This document shows positions 35,082 through 46,976 of a stretch of 64,000 nucleotides of DNA, one piece after another. Source of the DNA: Microcebus murinus (taxonomy: Eukaryota; Chordata; Mammalia; Primates; Cheirogaleidae); NCBI RefSeq assembly GCF_040939455.1, contig NC_134109.1:30955501-31019500 (forward strand), read 5' to 3'. Positions within the stretch are counted from its first letter, which is position 1. Every line of letters starts with the position of its first letter. Both the position numbers and the translations under genes were made by a program. The notes below the pieces were generated by a model. The model saw nothing but the letters and a program-made list of their open reading frames with translations, was not told the DNA's origin and did no database searches.

Positions 35082-37394
35082 GAGTAGATGCCCAATAATG
35101 GGATTGCTGGATCCAATGGTAGATCGACTTGATTTACTTTAAGGTATCTCCATATTGCTTTCCACAGAGGTTGAACTAGTTTGCAGTCCCACCAGCAATG
35201 TAGGAATTTTCCTATCTCTCCACATCCATGCCAACATTTATTGTTTTGGGACTTGTTAATAAAGGCCATTCTCACTGGAGGTAGGTGATATCTCGTTGTG
35301 GTTTTGATTTGCATTTCCCTAATGAATAGAGATGTTGAGCATTTTTTTCATATGTTTGTTGGCCATTATTCTGTCTTCTTTTGGAAAGTTTCTGTTCATG
35401 TCCTTTGCCCATTTTTTGATAGGGTTGTTTGATTTTTCCTTGCTGTTTTTCCTGAGTTCTAAATAGATTCTAGTTGTCAGCCTTTTATCAGATGTGTAGC
35501 TTGTGAAAATTTTCTCCCATTCTGTAGATTGTCTGTTTGCTCTCTTGACAGTTTCTTTGGCTGTGCAGAAGCTTTTTAATTTGATTAGGTCCCATTTATT
35601 TATTTTTGTTGCTGCTGTGATTGTCTTTGGGGTCTTATTCATAAATTCTTTGACTAGGCCAATGTCTAGAAGAGTGTTTCTAATGTTTTCCTCTAGAATT
35701 CTAATAGTTTCACACCCGAGGTTCAAGTCTGTTACCAAGCGTGAGTTGATTTTTGTGAGAGGTGAAAGGTGTGGATCCTGTTTCAGTCTTCTACATGTTG
35801 CTATCTAGTTTTCCCAGCACTATTTATTGAATAAGGATTCTTTTCCCCAGTGTATATTTTTGTCTGCTTTGTCAAAGATTAGATGGCTATATGAGGATGG
35901 GTTTATATCTGGGTTCTCTGTTCTGTTCCACTGTTCAATGTCCCTGTTCTTGTGCCAGTCCCAAGCTGTTTTAATTACTATAGCCTTGTAGTATACTTTG
36001 AAGTCTGGTAAATTGATACTGACGTGGCCCGATTACAGGACAGGGGATGACACAGAACATAAAATAATGACACAGATACACATGGACATGACAATGACTC
36101 GAGTGACCAATGCACCGGTCGCTTTATTTTTATACCCCCCAGACCCAAGGTTAGTTCCTTGTACGTGAGCATCTGAGCACAGCAGTGATACCAGTCAATT
36201 CCGGAGTTGTTTCAAAAAGGAACAATTTCCCATGGTCTCAGACCTCAAAACGGTTACTAAAGTTAAGTTGCTAGACAGAGCTCAACAGCCAAGGCCGAGA
36301 TATGCAACATAAAACAATGCAGCCATTTGAAGTGCTTCTTGGTCTCAATCCCAGGCGGTGGCTCCTCCCTGACCCCCATGGTTGTGCCTGCTTTAAGTCG
36401 CCCCCCTCCATGGGGAATCTTACCCATCATTGACTACCAACCATTAATCGGGGGCCAGTTCTTAGGAGAGTTCTTCTTGTTCTTGTTCTCATGGCCTCCA
36501 GACTCCCACCACGGGGGCCCTCTGTGTGGGAGTTGGGAGCATTTGCTTATGTGCAACAACTCAGGCCTCTTACCAAGTCACAGGGCAGCAACTGTGTCTG
36601 AAGAAAATGCTGACTACCGCTGCATCAGGCAACACACGTACATTACAGGCTGTAGTGAATGATTAGTATAAGGCATAACACCAGAATCAGCCCCTAACAG
36701 ATACCTCCTATTTTATTTTTAGTGCCTAGGATTGCTTTTGCTATACGGGATATTCTCTGGTTCCATATAAAGCGTAAAATTATTTTTTCTATATCTGTGA
36801 AAAATGATGATGGTATTTTGATAGGGATTGCATTGACTCTGTAGATCACTTTGGGTAGTATAGACATTTTAACAATGTTGATTCTGCTGACCCACGAGCA
36901 TGGTATGGTCTTCCATCTGTTTACATCCTCTGCTATTTCCTTCTTCAGTGTTTCATAGTTCTCCCTATAGAGGTCTTTTACCCCCTTAGTTAAATATATT
37001 CCTAGGTACTTTATTTTTTTTGTTGCTATTTTGAAGGGAATTGAGTCTTTGATTTGGTTCTCACTTTGACTGTTGTTGGTGTATATGAATGCCTCTGATT
37101 TGTGTGTATTGATTTTGTATCCTGGAAAAATAAGCACCACATGTACTCACCAGCAAATTGGTATTAACTGATCAATACCTAAGTGGACATATAGGAATAA
37201 CATTTATTGGGTGTTGGGCAGGTGGCAGGGGAGAGGATGGGTATATACATACATAATTAGTGCAATGCACACCAACTGGGGGATGACACGTTTGAAGCTC
37301 TGACTGGGGGGAGGGGCAAGGGCATATACATAACTTTAACATTTGTACCCCCATAATATGCTGGAAAAAAGAGAACTGATTGGTATCAAAAATA
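35082..37394. mobile_element. Lemur L1 with 5' inversion (twin priming)
   Basis: 35082-37124 is antisense L1 ORF2, from the C-terminal region back to just after the RT motif. 37125-37375 is sense L1 3' end (AAGCACCACATGTACTCACC; ACCTAAGTGGACATATAGGA; CCCATAATATGCTGGAAAAA). The imperfect 13-bp flanks AATGGCAGTTTTT (35069-35081) and AATAGCAATTTTT (37395-37407) fit a target duplication. A solo LTR sits inside. Confidence 0.88.
36020..36699 (-). mobile_element. Solo endogenous retroviral LTR (680 bp), antisense
   Basis: Starts TGACGTGGCC and ends CCCCTAACA (TG...CA), with exact GATAC duplications (36015-36019, 36700-36704). TTTATTTTTATAC near 36123 gives an AATAAA on the minus strand. The surrounding L1 text continues across it. 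Not recognised as a specific family; no internal genes. Confidence 0.88.
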
Positions 37395-38351
37395 AATAGC
37401 AATTTTTCATATACTTGTCTAAAAAATAGAAGACACTTCTCAACTTATTCTTTGAGGCTAGTATTGTCCTAATAACAAAACCAGGCAAAGATTTCACAAG
37501 TAATGAATGCTACAGACTAATATCTCTAATGCAGATGCAAAAATCCTCAACAAAATGCATACTGACAAACTGAATCTAGAAACATATAGAAAAGATTATA
37601 TACCATGATCAAGTGAGATTTAGCTCAGGAATGCAAGGTGGATTTAACGTCCAAAAATCTATTATGTAATATACCAGATTAATAGAATTTAGGATCAAAA
37701 CCATATGATCCTATCAAGATACAGAAAAACATTTGACAAAATTCAACATATCTTGAGAAAAGCACTCAACAAACTAGGAATAGAAAGGAACATTTTCAAT
37801 CTGTTAAAAGGAATCTACAAAACAAAACAAAACAACAGCCACCTCACAGCTAACATCATACTTAATAAGCAAAGAAAAATTCCTTTTCTCCTATAATAAG
37901 GGACAAGTATGTCTGATTTTAACACTTTTTTCCAACATTAAACTGGAGGTTTTAACCAAGACAATTGGGGGTAGGGAGGTGGAAGTAAAATGCATCCATA
38001 TGGGAAAGGAAGAATTGAAACTATATCTATTTGTAGATGTTATATAGAAAATTCTAAGGAATGCACTAAAAACTATTATAACAAATAAATGAGTTCAGTG
38101 GGGTTGCAGAATATAAGATAAATACACAAAAGTCAATTGCATTTCTATACAGTTGCAATGAAAATTCAAAAATGAAATTAAGGAAAATAATTCAATTTGC
38201 AATAGCATCCACTATAATAAAATACTTAGGAATAAATTTTTACAAAAAGTGTAAAACTTACACTCTGAAATGTCAAACATTGTTGAAAAAAATAAAGACT
38301 GTATTGAGTGGAAAATTATCCCATGTTTATGGATCACAAGTCATATTATTA

Positions 38352-38789
38352 TTATTTTTTTAAAATAAGTTTTCTTTTTATGTTTTCATATTATGGGGGT
38401 ACAAATATTGTTAGGGTTACATATATTGCCCCTGCCACCCCTCCCTCACCCGCTATGCCAGAGTTTCAAGCGTTTCCAACCCCCAGGTGGTGTGCACCAC
38501 ACCCATTATGTAAATACACACACTTCCCCTCCTCCCGCCTCCCACCTGCCCACCTCCCGATAACAGTTTTTTTTAGACATTTTGGTTATATTGTATATCT
38601 TTGCCTGTCCCTAAAAAGGGTTAGAATTAATCCCTTCCCCCCCACAATGCTTGCCACATCCCTAAGATGTGGGTCTCCCCCTAAATCCTTCATGAACACT
38701 ACCATTATTTGAGCACCATAATTTTAATCAGTCAGTACCAATTTGATGGCAAGTAGATGTGTAGCCCATTTTCCAGATCTTGGGATTAT
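38352..38789 (-). mobile_element. Lemur L1 3' tail insertion with 14-bp target duplication
   Basis: Only the 3' end of a lemur L1 in reverse: a T-rich start, ATATTATGGGGGTACAAAT, GAGCACCATAATTTTAATCA, ACCAATTTGATGGCAAGTAG. AAGTCATATTATTA is repeated exactly on both sides (38338-38351 and 38790-38803). Confidence 0.93.
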
Positions 38790-39490
38790 AAGTCATATTA
38801 TTAAGATGGCAATATTCTCCAAATTGATTTGTAGATTCAATGCAATCCCTATCAAAATTCCAGTGTCCGTCTTTGCAGAAATGGAAAAACATCCCCAAAT
38901 TCATATGAAAATTCAAACAATCCAGTTAGTTTATCCAAAACAGTCTTGAAAAAGAACAAAGCTGGAGGACTCACATTGAATGATTTTAAAATATAATACA
39001 AAGCTACAACAATCAAAACAGTGTAGTGTTGGCATCATGATAGACATATAGGTAAATGGAATATAATTGAAAATCTAAAAATAAGCCCTCACATTTACAA
39101 TCAGTGGATTTTCCACAGGGTGCCAAGATAATTCAATGGAAGAGAAAATAATCTTTCCAGCACATGGTGCTTGGATAACTGGTTATCCACATGCAAAAGA
39201 ATGAAGTTAGACCCCACACTTCACATTATATACAAAAATTAATTTAAAATAAAACAAAGACTTAAAGGTATGAGCTAAAACTATAAAACTCACAGAAGAA
39301 AACAGACCTAAATCTTCAAGACATGAGATTTGGTAATGGTTTCTTGGATATGACACCAAAAGCATAAGTAATGAAAGGAAAAAATAGATAAATTGTGCTT
39401 TATCAAAATTTAAAACTTTTGTGCTTCAAAATACACCACTGAGAAAGTGAAAAGACAACCCAATTAATTGGAGAAGACATTTGCAAAATA

Positions 39491-39969
39491 ATAGAGAAAG
39501 AATGATAACTAGATTTCAACCCATTTCTGTAGAGGGGGATTTAATATCTTTTCTACAATGTTTGAGGTTCAGAGCATTAAATCTAAATAATCTAACATGG
39601 TGCTTAGCACATAGGAATTACTCAATATATGGTAGCTACCATTTTCAATATTTATTATCATTATGTGTCCATTTTTATATCATTGTCTTTCATTGCCTAC
39701 AGTTTTATTAAGAATTTTTTCACCTTAGTTTATTATTTTATTGGGTATTAGCTATTAAATTCTATGTAATGTATAAATAATATGCTAGTTTATGGTTGAG
39801 CACAATTTATTTAACTAATTTCCTTTGCCAACATATAAGCTCTTTTGAATTTTTTTCAGATATAGTAGTCTAATCATTATCTTTTCTTTTTTGTCTATTT
39901 AGTGTTAATACTTAGAAGAAAATCCTAAATATCAGATTCTTAGATTAAAGTTATAGACATTTTAAAGAA
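39491..39969. other. Unassigned DNA with a MIR 3' fragment (39585-39668)
   Basis: ACATGGTGCTTAGCACATAG and TACTCAATATATGGTAGCTA are the MIR 3' end in sense orientation; the rest is AT-rich and unassigned. Confidence 0.55.
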
Positions 39970-40245
39970 GTGGTCCCCGACCTTTTTGTCACCAGGGACT
40001 GGTTTCGTAGAAGACAATTTTTCCATGGACAGGGAGATGGGGTGGGGCTATGGGACAGGAGGTGGAGCTCAGGTAGTGATGCAAGCAATGGGGAGCAGCT
40101 GTAAATATAGATGAGTCTCGCTCTTCCACTGGTTCCTAGTGGGCCACAGAGCAGTACGCTGGTCAGTCAGTCACCTCCTGCTGTGTGGCTGATTCCTAAC
40201 AGGCCAGGGACCGGTACCCGTCAGCAGCCCCGAGGGTTTTCAAGG
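39970..40245. mobile_element. hAT-type nonautonomous DNA transposon remnant
   Basis: GTGGTCCCCGACCTTTTTGT, GACTGGTTTCGTAGAAGACA, CAGGAGGTGGAGCTCAGGTA, GGAGCAGCTGTAAATATAGA and GGCCAGGGACCGGTACC belong to the common CAGGGGTCCCC-ended hAT family. The right terminal repeat is eroded. Confidence 0.8.
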
Positions 40246-40957
40246 ATTTCATTGCCCTCAAGAAACTATATGTGTTCAAAATTTGCAACTTAACCTAAAA
40301 TTCTTCTGTGTTGTTTGTTATAATTTTGTCCTTGTTCCCTATTTGATATGTTTTAAAAAGTATGATGTTTTAATTTTTAGTTTGAATTTATTTGATCAAA
40401 TAATTTTATATAACTCACTAAGAAAAAATACAACTTAATATGCTTTGAATATTTTTTATATTAGAGTGCCCTTTTCATATTAAAGTAGTTCTTTGAACTC
40501 AACAAATATTTTTCTAAGTAATATTGTAATTCAATTGTTTTTCTATCTTGAATGGGTTTTCCTATTATATTTTATTCATAGTTATTACTGGTAAAATTAT
40601 GTCTAATTTTGAAAATTCTAGAATATTCTTATTAATTTTCATAGTTTTTACTTGATTTGCTAAGATTTTGTATGTAGAAAGTTGCAACATCAGTCACAAT
40701 TATAATCTTGCGTCCTTCTTCCTGCATTAATGCCATTTTTTAAATATTTTGCCTCAATAAAATTTTCAAAATCTGCAAGATAATGTTGAAAATTAACATA
40801 GCAGTCAGCATTCTGGTCTTTTTCCCTGGGCCTTAATGGAAATGCTAGATCTGTCTCATCATTGTATATGCCATTTTCTAATAAATGTTTTTGTAAAACT
40901 AAGAATTTTTTTAGTATTGGCTTTTACAATACCATAATCAGAAATTGATGTTGGGGC
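40246..40957. other. Unassigned AT-rich DNA
   Basis: Nothing recognisable. Confidence 0.35.
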
Positions 40958-41250
40958 TGGGAGCAGTGGCTCACACCTGTAATCCTAGCACTCTGAGAGG
41001 CTGAGGTGGGAGAATTGCTTGAGGTCTGGAGTTTGAGACTTGCCTGAAAAAGAGTGAGACTCCATCTCTACTAAAAATAGAAAAGTTAGCTGGGCATGGT
41101 GGCATATACCTGTAGTCCCAGCTACTTGGGAGGCTGAGTCAGGAGAATCGCTTGAGCCCAGGAGTTTGAGGTTGCTGTGAGCTAGGCTGATGCCTCAGTA
41201 CTCCAACCAAGGTGACAGAGTGATATGCCATTTCAAAAAAAAAAAAAAAG
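40958..41250 (+). repeat. Alu SINE of strepsirrhine type
   Basis: GGGAGCAGTGGCTCACACCT at the start, ACTAAAAATAGAAAAGTTAG linker and a right arm with TGCTGTGAGCTAGGCTGATG, ending in an A15 tail. The GAGCTAGGCTGA right arm is the strepsirrhine signature. Confidence 0.96.
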
Positions 41251-41830
41251 GATGTTAAATTTTATGAAATACAATTTTGGCATTGGTCTATATGATACTG
41301 TGGACATTTACACTTTATACTAAGACTAAGAACTATATTAAAATATTGCTTATGATTCAACTATCTTTACATTTTTGAACAAACCTGACTTGGTTTTGAG
41401 ATACAATATTTTTGAATTCCACTTTCTATATAGTGTTTAAAATTTCTGCATAAATGTTCTTAGACTGTCATACATGGTTCCCTCTCTCCCACCATCTTAT
41501 TGACATATTTGTCGCATTTAAAAAAATTAGATTTAGGCTGTTATATAGTTCTCTCAATAGTTCTCTCTATACTCTTCTCCTTGATTTTCTGTTATCTCAA
41601 ATAACTTAAGAAATGAGGGATTTTCTGTTCATTAAAGATGTGAGTAAACTTGTCAGTAGTGACAGAGTTGCAAGAAAAGCTTCTCCTCACTCCATCTAGC
41701 TTTCCCCGTGAAATGCTAATACCATGAAACAATACAAACCCAGGGACAGAAATAAGGATAAAACTCTAAATGGTATGTCACGCCCTAGCTAGAATCTTAA
41801 GGAACAGAAGAATATCTATTTGTTGAAATA
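41251..41830. other. Unassigned DNA
   Basis: No gene or repeat recognised. Confidence 0.35.
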
Positions 41831-42015
41831 CATTTCACCCTCAAACAACATGGGTTTGAACTCCATGGGCCCACTTATACACTGACTTTTAGAAATAAAT
41901 ATATTGGAAAAATTCTTGGAGATTTGCTACAGTTTGAAAAAACCCACAGATGAACCACATGGTCTACAAATATTGAAAAAATTAAGAAAAAGGTATGTCA
42001 TGAATGCATAAAGTA

Positions 42016-42146
42016 CAGGGTATCCCAAAAGTCTCCATACAAAGGATAAATTTATAAAATTTTTGTAATGAATATTTTGAAAATAAAGTTACATTCAGCT
42101 ACAATTTCCCATTTTCCCTACGTATGGCGAATTTTGGGACACCTTG
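42016..42146. mobile_element. 131-bp mariner-type MITE inside Tigger1
   Basis: The terminal repeats CAGGGTATCCCAAAAGTCTC and GCGAATTTTGGGACACCTTG are inverted with few mismatches over ~24 bp and flanked by TA (42014-42015, 42147-42148). Its removal restores continuous Tigger1 text. Confidence 0.88.
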
Positions 42147-42609
42147 TATATGTAGGTACTTGTCTACCTTATCATTTGCTACCATAAATATACACAAACC
42201 TAATATAAAAAGTTAAAAACACACACAAAACCAGAACATGATGCCATTTGCAGTTGAGTAAAATGTAAACAAATGTAAAGATGCAGTATTTAATCATAAT
42301 TGCATAAAATTAACTAGTACAGACTGTACTACTGTAATAACTTCATAGCCACCTCCTGTTACTATTGCAGTGAGCACAAGTGTTGCGAGTATCCACTGAA
42401 AACACCATGTGATGCTAATGATCTCTGTGTCAGCAGTTCTTCTCCCCAGTATATTGTGTATCACACTAAAAAGTGATCTCTCATGGTTCCCATGTATTTT
42501 TCATCATGTTTAGTGCAATACCAGAAACCCTAAATAACACCCTGGACCCATACAAAGTGTCACTAGAGATGCTGGAAGTGCTTCCAGGAAGCAGAGAAAA
42601 TTCATGACA

Positions 42610-43950
42610 TTATAAGAAAAAGTTAAATTCCTTGATATGTACCATAGATCGTGGTCTGCAGCTGCAGTTGCCAACAATGTCAAGATAAATGAATCCAGCA
42701 TAAGGACAACTTTAAAAAAAGAAAAGGAAATTTGTGAAGCTGTATGAAAACTTTGTATTTTTGCAAAATACCTTTTAATCTCATATTGAAAATGCAGCTT
42801 TTATGTGGGTACAGGATTGCTATAAGGAAGGCATACCTATAGACTCTAATATGATTTGAGTGAAATCATTATGTGACGAAGCAAAAGGAAGATGAAGGAT
42901 CCCAAGCTGGAGAATTTAATGCCGGCAAAGGATGGTTTGGTAATTTTAGAAAGGTTTGGCTTTAAAAAAATGTCAAGATAATAGGAGAAGCAGCTTCTGC
43001 TGACTAAGAGGCAGCAGATGAGTTCCCAGGTATAGTTAAGAAAAATCAATGGGGAGAAAATATATCTGCCTGAACAGGTTTTTAATGCAGATAAAAGTGT
43101 CCTATTCTGAAAACAAAAATGCCACAAAGGACATTTGTTAGTAAGGAAGAGAGGTAAACATGGGGGTTTGAGGCAGGAAGGGATAAGCTAACTCTATTGT
43201 TTGTGCAAATGCAGTCAGGTTGATGATTAGGACTGCCCTTTCCTATAAAGCTGCTAACACCAGAGCCTTGAAAGGCAAAGATAAACTCCAGCATCCAATC
43301 TTTGGGTCATATAAGAAGGCATGGAAAATGAGATCCCTTTTTATGGATTGGTGCCATTGATGCTTTGTCCCTCAAGCCAGGAAGTACCTTGCCAGTGAGA
43401 AACTGCCTTTTCACTGTCTTTTGAAATTGGATAATGCCCCTGGCCACCCAGAACCCCAGGAGTTCAACAATGAAGGCATTAAAACGGTCTATTTGCCCCC
43501 AAACACAGCATCTCTAATTCAGCATCTAGATCAGGGGGGTGTAAGAACCTTTAAGACTCATTACACATGGTAATCTATGGACAGGATTGTCAATGCTATG
43601 GAAGAGAGCCCTGGCAGAGAGAACACCATGAATGTCTGGAAAGATTACACCATTGAAGATGCCATTGTTGTTGTAGAAAAAGCCATCAAAGCCACCAAGC
43701 CCCAAACAATAAATTCCTGCTGGAGAAAACAGTGTGCAGATGTTGTGCACGAGTTCACAAGATTTACAACAGAGCCAATCAAGTAAATCATGAAAGGGAC
43801 TGTAGATATGACAAAAAAAGTGGGGGGTAAAGGGTTTCATGATAAGGGTCTTGGAGAAATTCAAGAGCTAATAGACACCACACCGGAGGAATGGACAGAA
43901 GACAGCATGCTGGAAATGAGTGCTTCTGAACTAGTACTAGACAATGAATG
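42610..43950 (+). pseudogene. Tigger1 transposase pseudogene
   Basis: Broken frames contain DDE/pogo-type transposase phrases: VFNADKSVLF near 43080 (first catalytic D region), LDNAPGHPEP near 43430 (second D region) and PPNTASLIQHLDQG at about 43496. A longer intact stretch at 43577-43786 contains MNVWKDYTIEDAIVVVEKAI. Stops and frameshifts between blocks mean no functional enzyme. Confidence 0.88.
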
Positions 43951-44597
43951 AGGAAGAAGACATAGAAGCAGTGCCAGAAAACAATTAGACAGAGGGTTTC
44001 AATTATTCAAGACTACTTTTGACTCCTTTTACAACATAGACCCTTTTATGATATGGGCACTCAAACAAAAGCAAACAGTGGAAGAAGGATTGGTACTATA
44101 TGGAAACATTTTTAGAGAAATACAAAAACAAATCTCAGACAGAAATTATGGCATATTTTCATAAAGTTACACTGAGTGTAACTGTCTCTCCTGCCCCCCC
44201 TTCCATTTATTCCACCTCATCCACCTCTGCCACCCCTAAGACAGCAAGCTTAACCCCTCCTCTTCCTCACCATATTCAGGATGAAGACCTTTATGATGAT
44301 CCACTTCCACTTAATATAAATATATTTATATAAGTAAATATATTTTCTCTTCCTTAGGATTTTATTAATTATATTTTCTTTTTTCTAGCTTACTTTATTG
44401 TAAGAGTATAGTATATAATATACATACAACATGCAAAATATGTGTTAATTGACTGTTTATATTACCAGTAAGGCTTCTAGCCAACAGTAGGCTGTTAGTA
44501 GTTAAGTTTTGGGGGAGTCAAAAGTTATATACTTGGATTTTTGACTGTGTATAGGGTTGGTACCCATAACCCCTGCATTGTTCAAGGGTCAACTGTA

Positions 44598-46089
44598 TTT
44601 CATATGTATTCTATTTACCAATATTTTTTAAATGTCAAAGTTTATTTACTACTTTAAAATACATAAATGTATATATAAACATTTTAAGCAAATGGGTGAT
44701 ATATCAGTTTATCCGGCCTTTTAAAAGCAATTTTAACTTTGCAAGAGACTTTCACTTCAGTGATCTCCTGGCTTCAGGGTAGGTTTGACATCTATATCTG
44801 ACAGTATCTGCAAAATGGTTTATGTATATTGTTACTCAACAAACACCTATAATTTCATTTGTTTTTATGTTCAGTGCACTCTGTGAGACAAGTGGGACTG
44901 TATTCTAGTTTCCATTCTACAAATGAGGAAAGGAGATCAGAGAAGGTACTGACTTGCCTAAGTCATTACCTGTTACAGGCTGAATCTTGGCCAGAACCCA
45001 GTAAGCATGGAAGTGCATTGAGAGTTTCCTTATTTACAGCTGGACTGCTCTAATCATTGTACAGCAAAGAGGTGGAGGTAGGAGAAGTACTGTGCTAACC
45101 CTATTGGTCAGTCAGTTTCATAAGGGACATCAATACAGGATTGGGTGTTACATGAAATATAAAGGGTAGGGCTGAGTGTTGGCATATTGTTGGACATGAT
45201 GAGCCCTAAATAGCAGGGCAGTTGACAAACTGGGAATTTGCCTAGATGTAGCCAAGTTGTTGCCTCCTTCTGGACTTCATTTTTTTTTTTTATCTGTGAG
45301 GTATCAGACACTTCACGGGTGGCATTAGGATCTGGTAAGATTGTAAACCTCAAAGTCAGGGAATGTTTTTCTTAAATGTCCTGCCTCATTTCTCCCTCTC
45401 TCTACCACAACACCAAAGACAATACTTTCTGGGCTGACCTGAAAGCTCAGTTGTACAAAGTATTATTCTTGTTCTTTCCAAGATCCTGCTAAGATATTAA
45501 CATATTAATTTAAGATATTGATATCTTTTGCCTTTGAGAGTCCATGGGAGCATTTGAATTTACAATGAGGTCGATTGGTTATGTTCTACCATTGTCTTTG
45601 AGCTCCCCACCCTAAAACAATTGACTCCAACACAAAGTATTAGTAATCAATATAAAATTTACTGATGATTTCATAGAGAAGAGAGGAGACAGTTTACACT
45701 GCACCACATAACAAGTAACTCAGGAAATCCCCTTACCAAATTTCTCTTCCCCACAAAGCCCATTATGGGCTGTACCATTCATAAGCACTCCATCCTATTC
45801 TTACCTTGGTATTTCCTTATGCAGGGCCTTTTATTGACACTGTATTTTTTTGTTTCTGGGTCTTCTCTTGCTCAGAATGAATACTCACTCTCCCAACTCA
45901 GCCCCTTTTCCTTCTCCCCAAAACTCATCACTTTCATATGCAGAGCAATTTAGTTTTTCCTCAGCTCCTATAAGCCAGAATGCCTATCTCCATATCCTCT
46001 GCAAATAAGCTTGTTTCTATTACAGGGAACTTCCCTATACCGCAGTGAGGAAAGTTACATTTTATAGATTAAATAGAATGTGTTATCTT
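44598..46089. other. Unassigned DNA with one antisense MIR (44888-45010)
   Basis: CATTCTACAAATGAGGAAAG followed by TTGCCTAAGTCATTACCTG is reversed MIR. The remainder shows no gene; short open frames lack any family resemblance. Confidence 0.5.
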
Positions 46090-46260
46090 GGGAAAACTAT
46101 TTAAATACTTTGTGCCTCAGTTTCCTCATACAGAAATAGGAATAATAATAGTAGCAACATCATAAGGTAAATGAGTTGATAACGTAAAGCTCTTGCAATA
46201 ATGACTGGCAGAGAAAAAACATTCCATGCGTTAGCTATTATTAGTAGTACAAAACAGGAA
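46090..46260 (+). repeat. MIR SINE
   Basis: TTTGTGCCTCAGTTTCCTCA then GAATAATAATAGTAGCAACA: MIR core and downstream part. Confidence 0.8.
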
Positions 46261-46416
46261 AGGATTAGTAGTAATAACAAAAGTTCTTATCAAAATGTCA
46301 CACCTAGAATAGTATTTTAATAACCTTGCTCAGCAGTCCATTCAATTAGAAACAATAGATTCTATGTGGAAAGATCTATCCAAATGATCTTGTATGTCTC
46401 TTTTCAGGAAATAGCA

Positions 46417-46600
46417 AAGTTTAGTGGAAAACCATGCAAACTGGTAGACCTGAATTGGACTCTTGGCTTTGTCACTTACAAACTGTGTATTCTTTCACAA
46501 ATTGCATAACCCCTTTGAGTCTCAGTTACCTCATCTGTAAACTGGAGTTTTGGGGTGTCTGTGTGAATTAGCCTAGGTGAGGTATGTATGGAACTCAATG
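46417..46600 (+). repeat. MIR SINE
   Basis: GACCTGAATTGGACTCTTGG, TTGAGTCTCAGTTACCTCAT and CTGTAAACTGGAG follow the MIR consensus. Confidence 0.85.
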
Positions 46601-46956
46601 AAGAGACAGGAAAAAAGAGATAGATAATAAAGGAGTGGTTATTATTATTATTGTTCAGTACCTAAAAATAGTCTGCTTACAGATGATAGTCTGTACTACA
46701 GGCATTGCTTTAAAAATTTCTCTAGTTTGTTTTCTGCCATTTGATCCTTAATGTTTAGACAGCTGGGCGCATTCCTGGAATGATAGGAGAGAGGACAAAA
46801 GGTTTCTGAAATTGGACTTTTGAATGGATTATGTTTGTGTGCGCTCCTTTAGCTTTGTGAGAGTGCAGGCCAGACTTGTGAGGAACCCCGTGGGTCTGTG
46901 ATACTCCCAACAGAAATCCTCCTAACTGGGCAAGCCTTGGCGAGTTACCGCTCCTT
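46601..46956. other. Unassigned DNA left of the CTCF-like motif
   Basis: Contains a short (TTA)n tract near 46640. No gene was recognised. Confidence 0.35.
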
Positions 46957-46976
46957 CCACCAGAGGGCGCGCTGAG
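46957..46976 (+). promoter_or_regulatory. Strong CTCF-like motif
   Basis: CCACCAGAGGGCGCGCTGAG fits the CTCF core (CCASYAGRKGGC) at every constrained position. It lies in an otherwise unremarkable but locally CpG-containing stretch. Binding is inferred, not shown. Confidence 0.65.

Larger units (their letters stand above)
41831..44595 (+). mobile_element. Tigger1 DNA transposon, near full length, inactive
   Basis: The left end ACCCTCAAACAACATGGG (41838) and right end TTGTTCAAGGGTCAACTG (to 44595) are the Tigger1/MER2 terminal repeats, and TA lies on each side (41829-41830, 44596-44597). The interior holds a decayed pogo-type transposase. A 131-bp mariner MITE is inserted at 42016-42146, which accounts for part of the excess over the usual length. 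Confidence 0.92.

Noticed and set aside
43577..43786. Intact 69-codon frame as a domesticated gene
   Set aside because: It is one block of the Tigger1 transposase with broken blocks on both sides. Nothing indicates selection on it.
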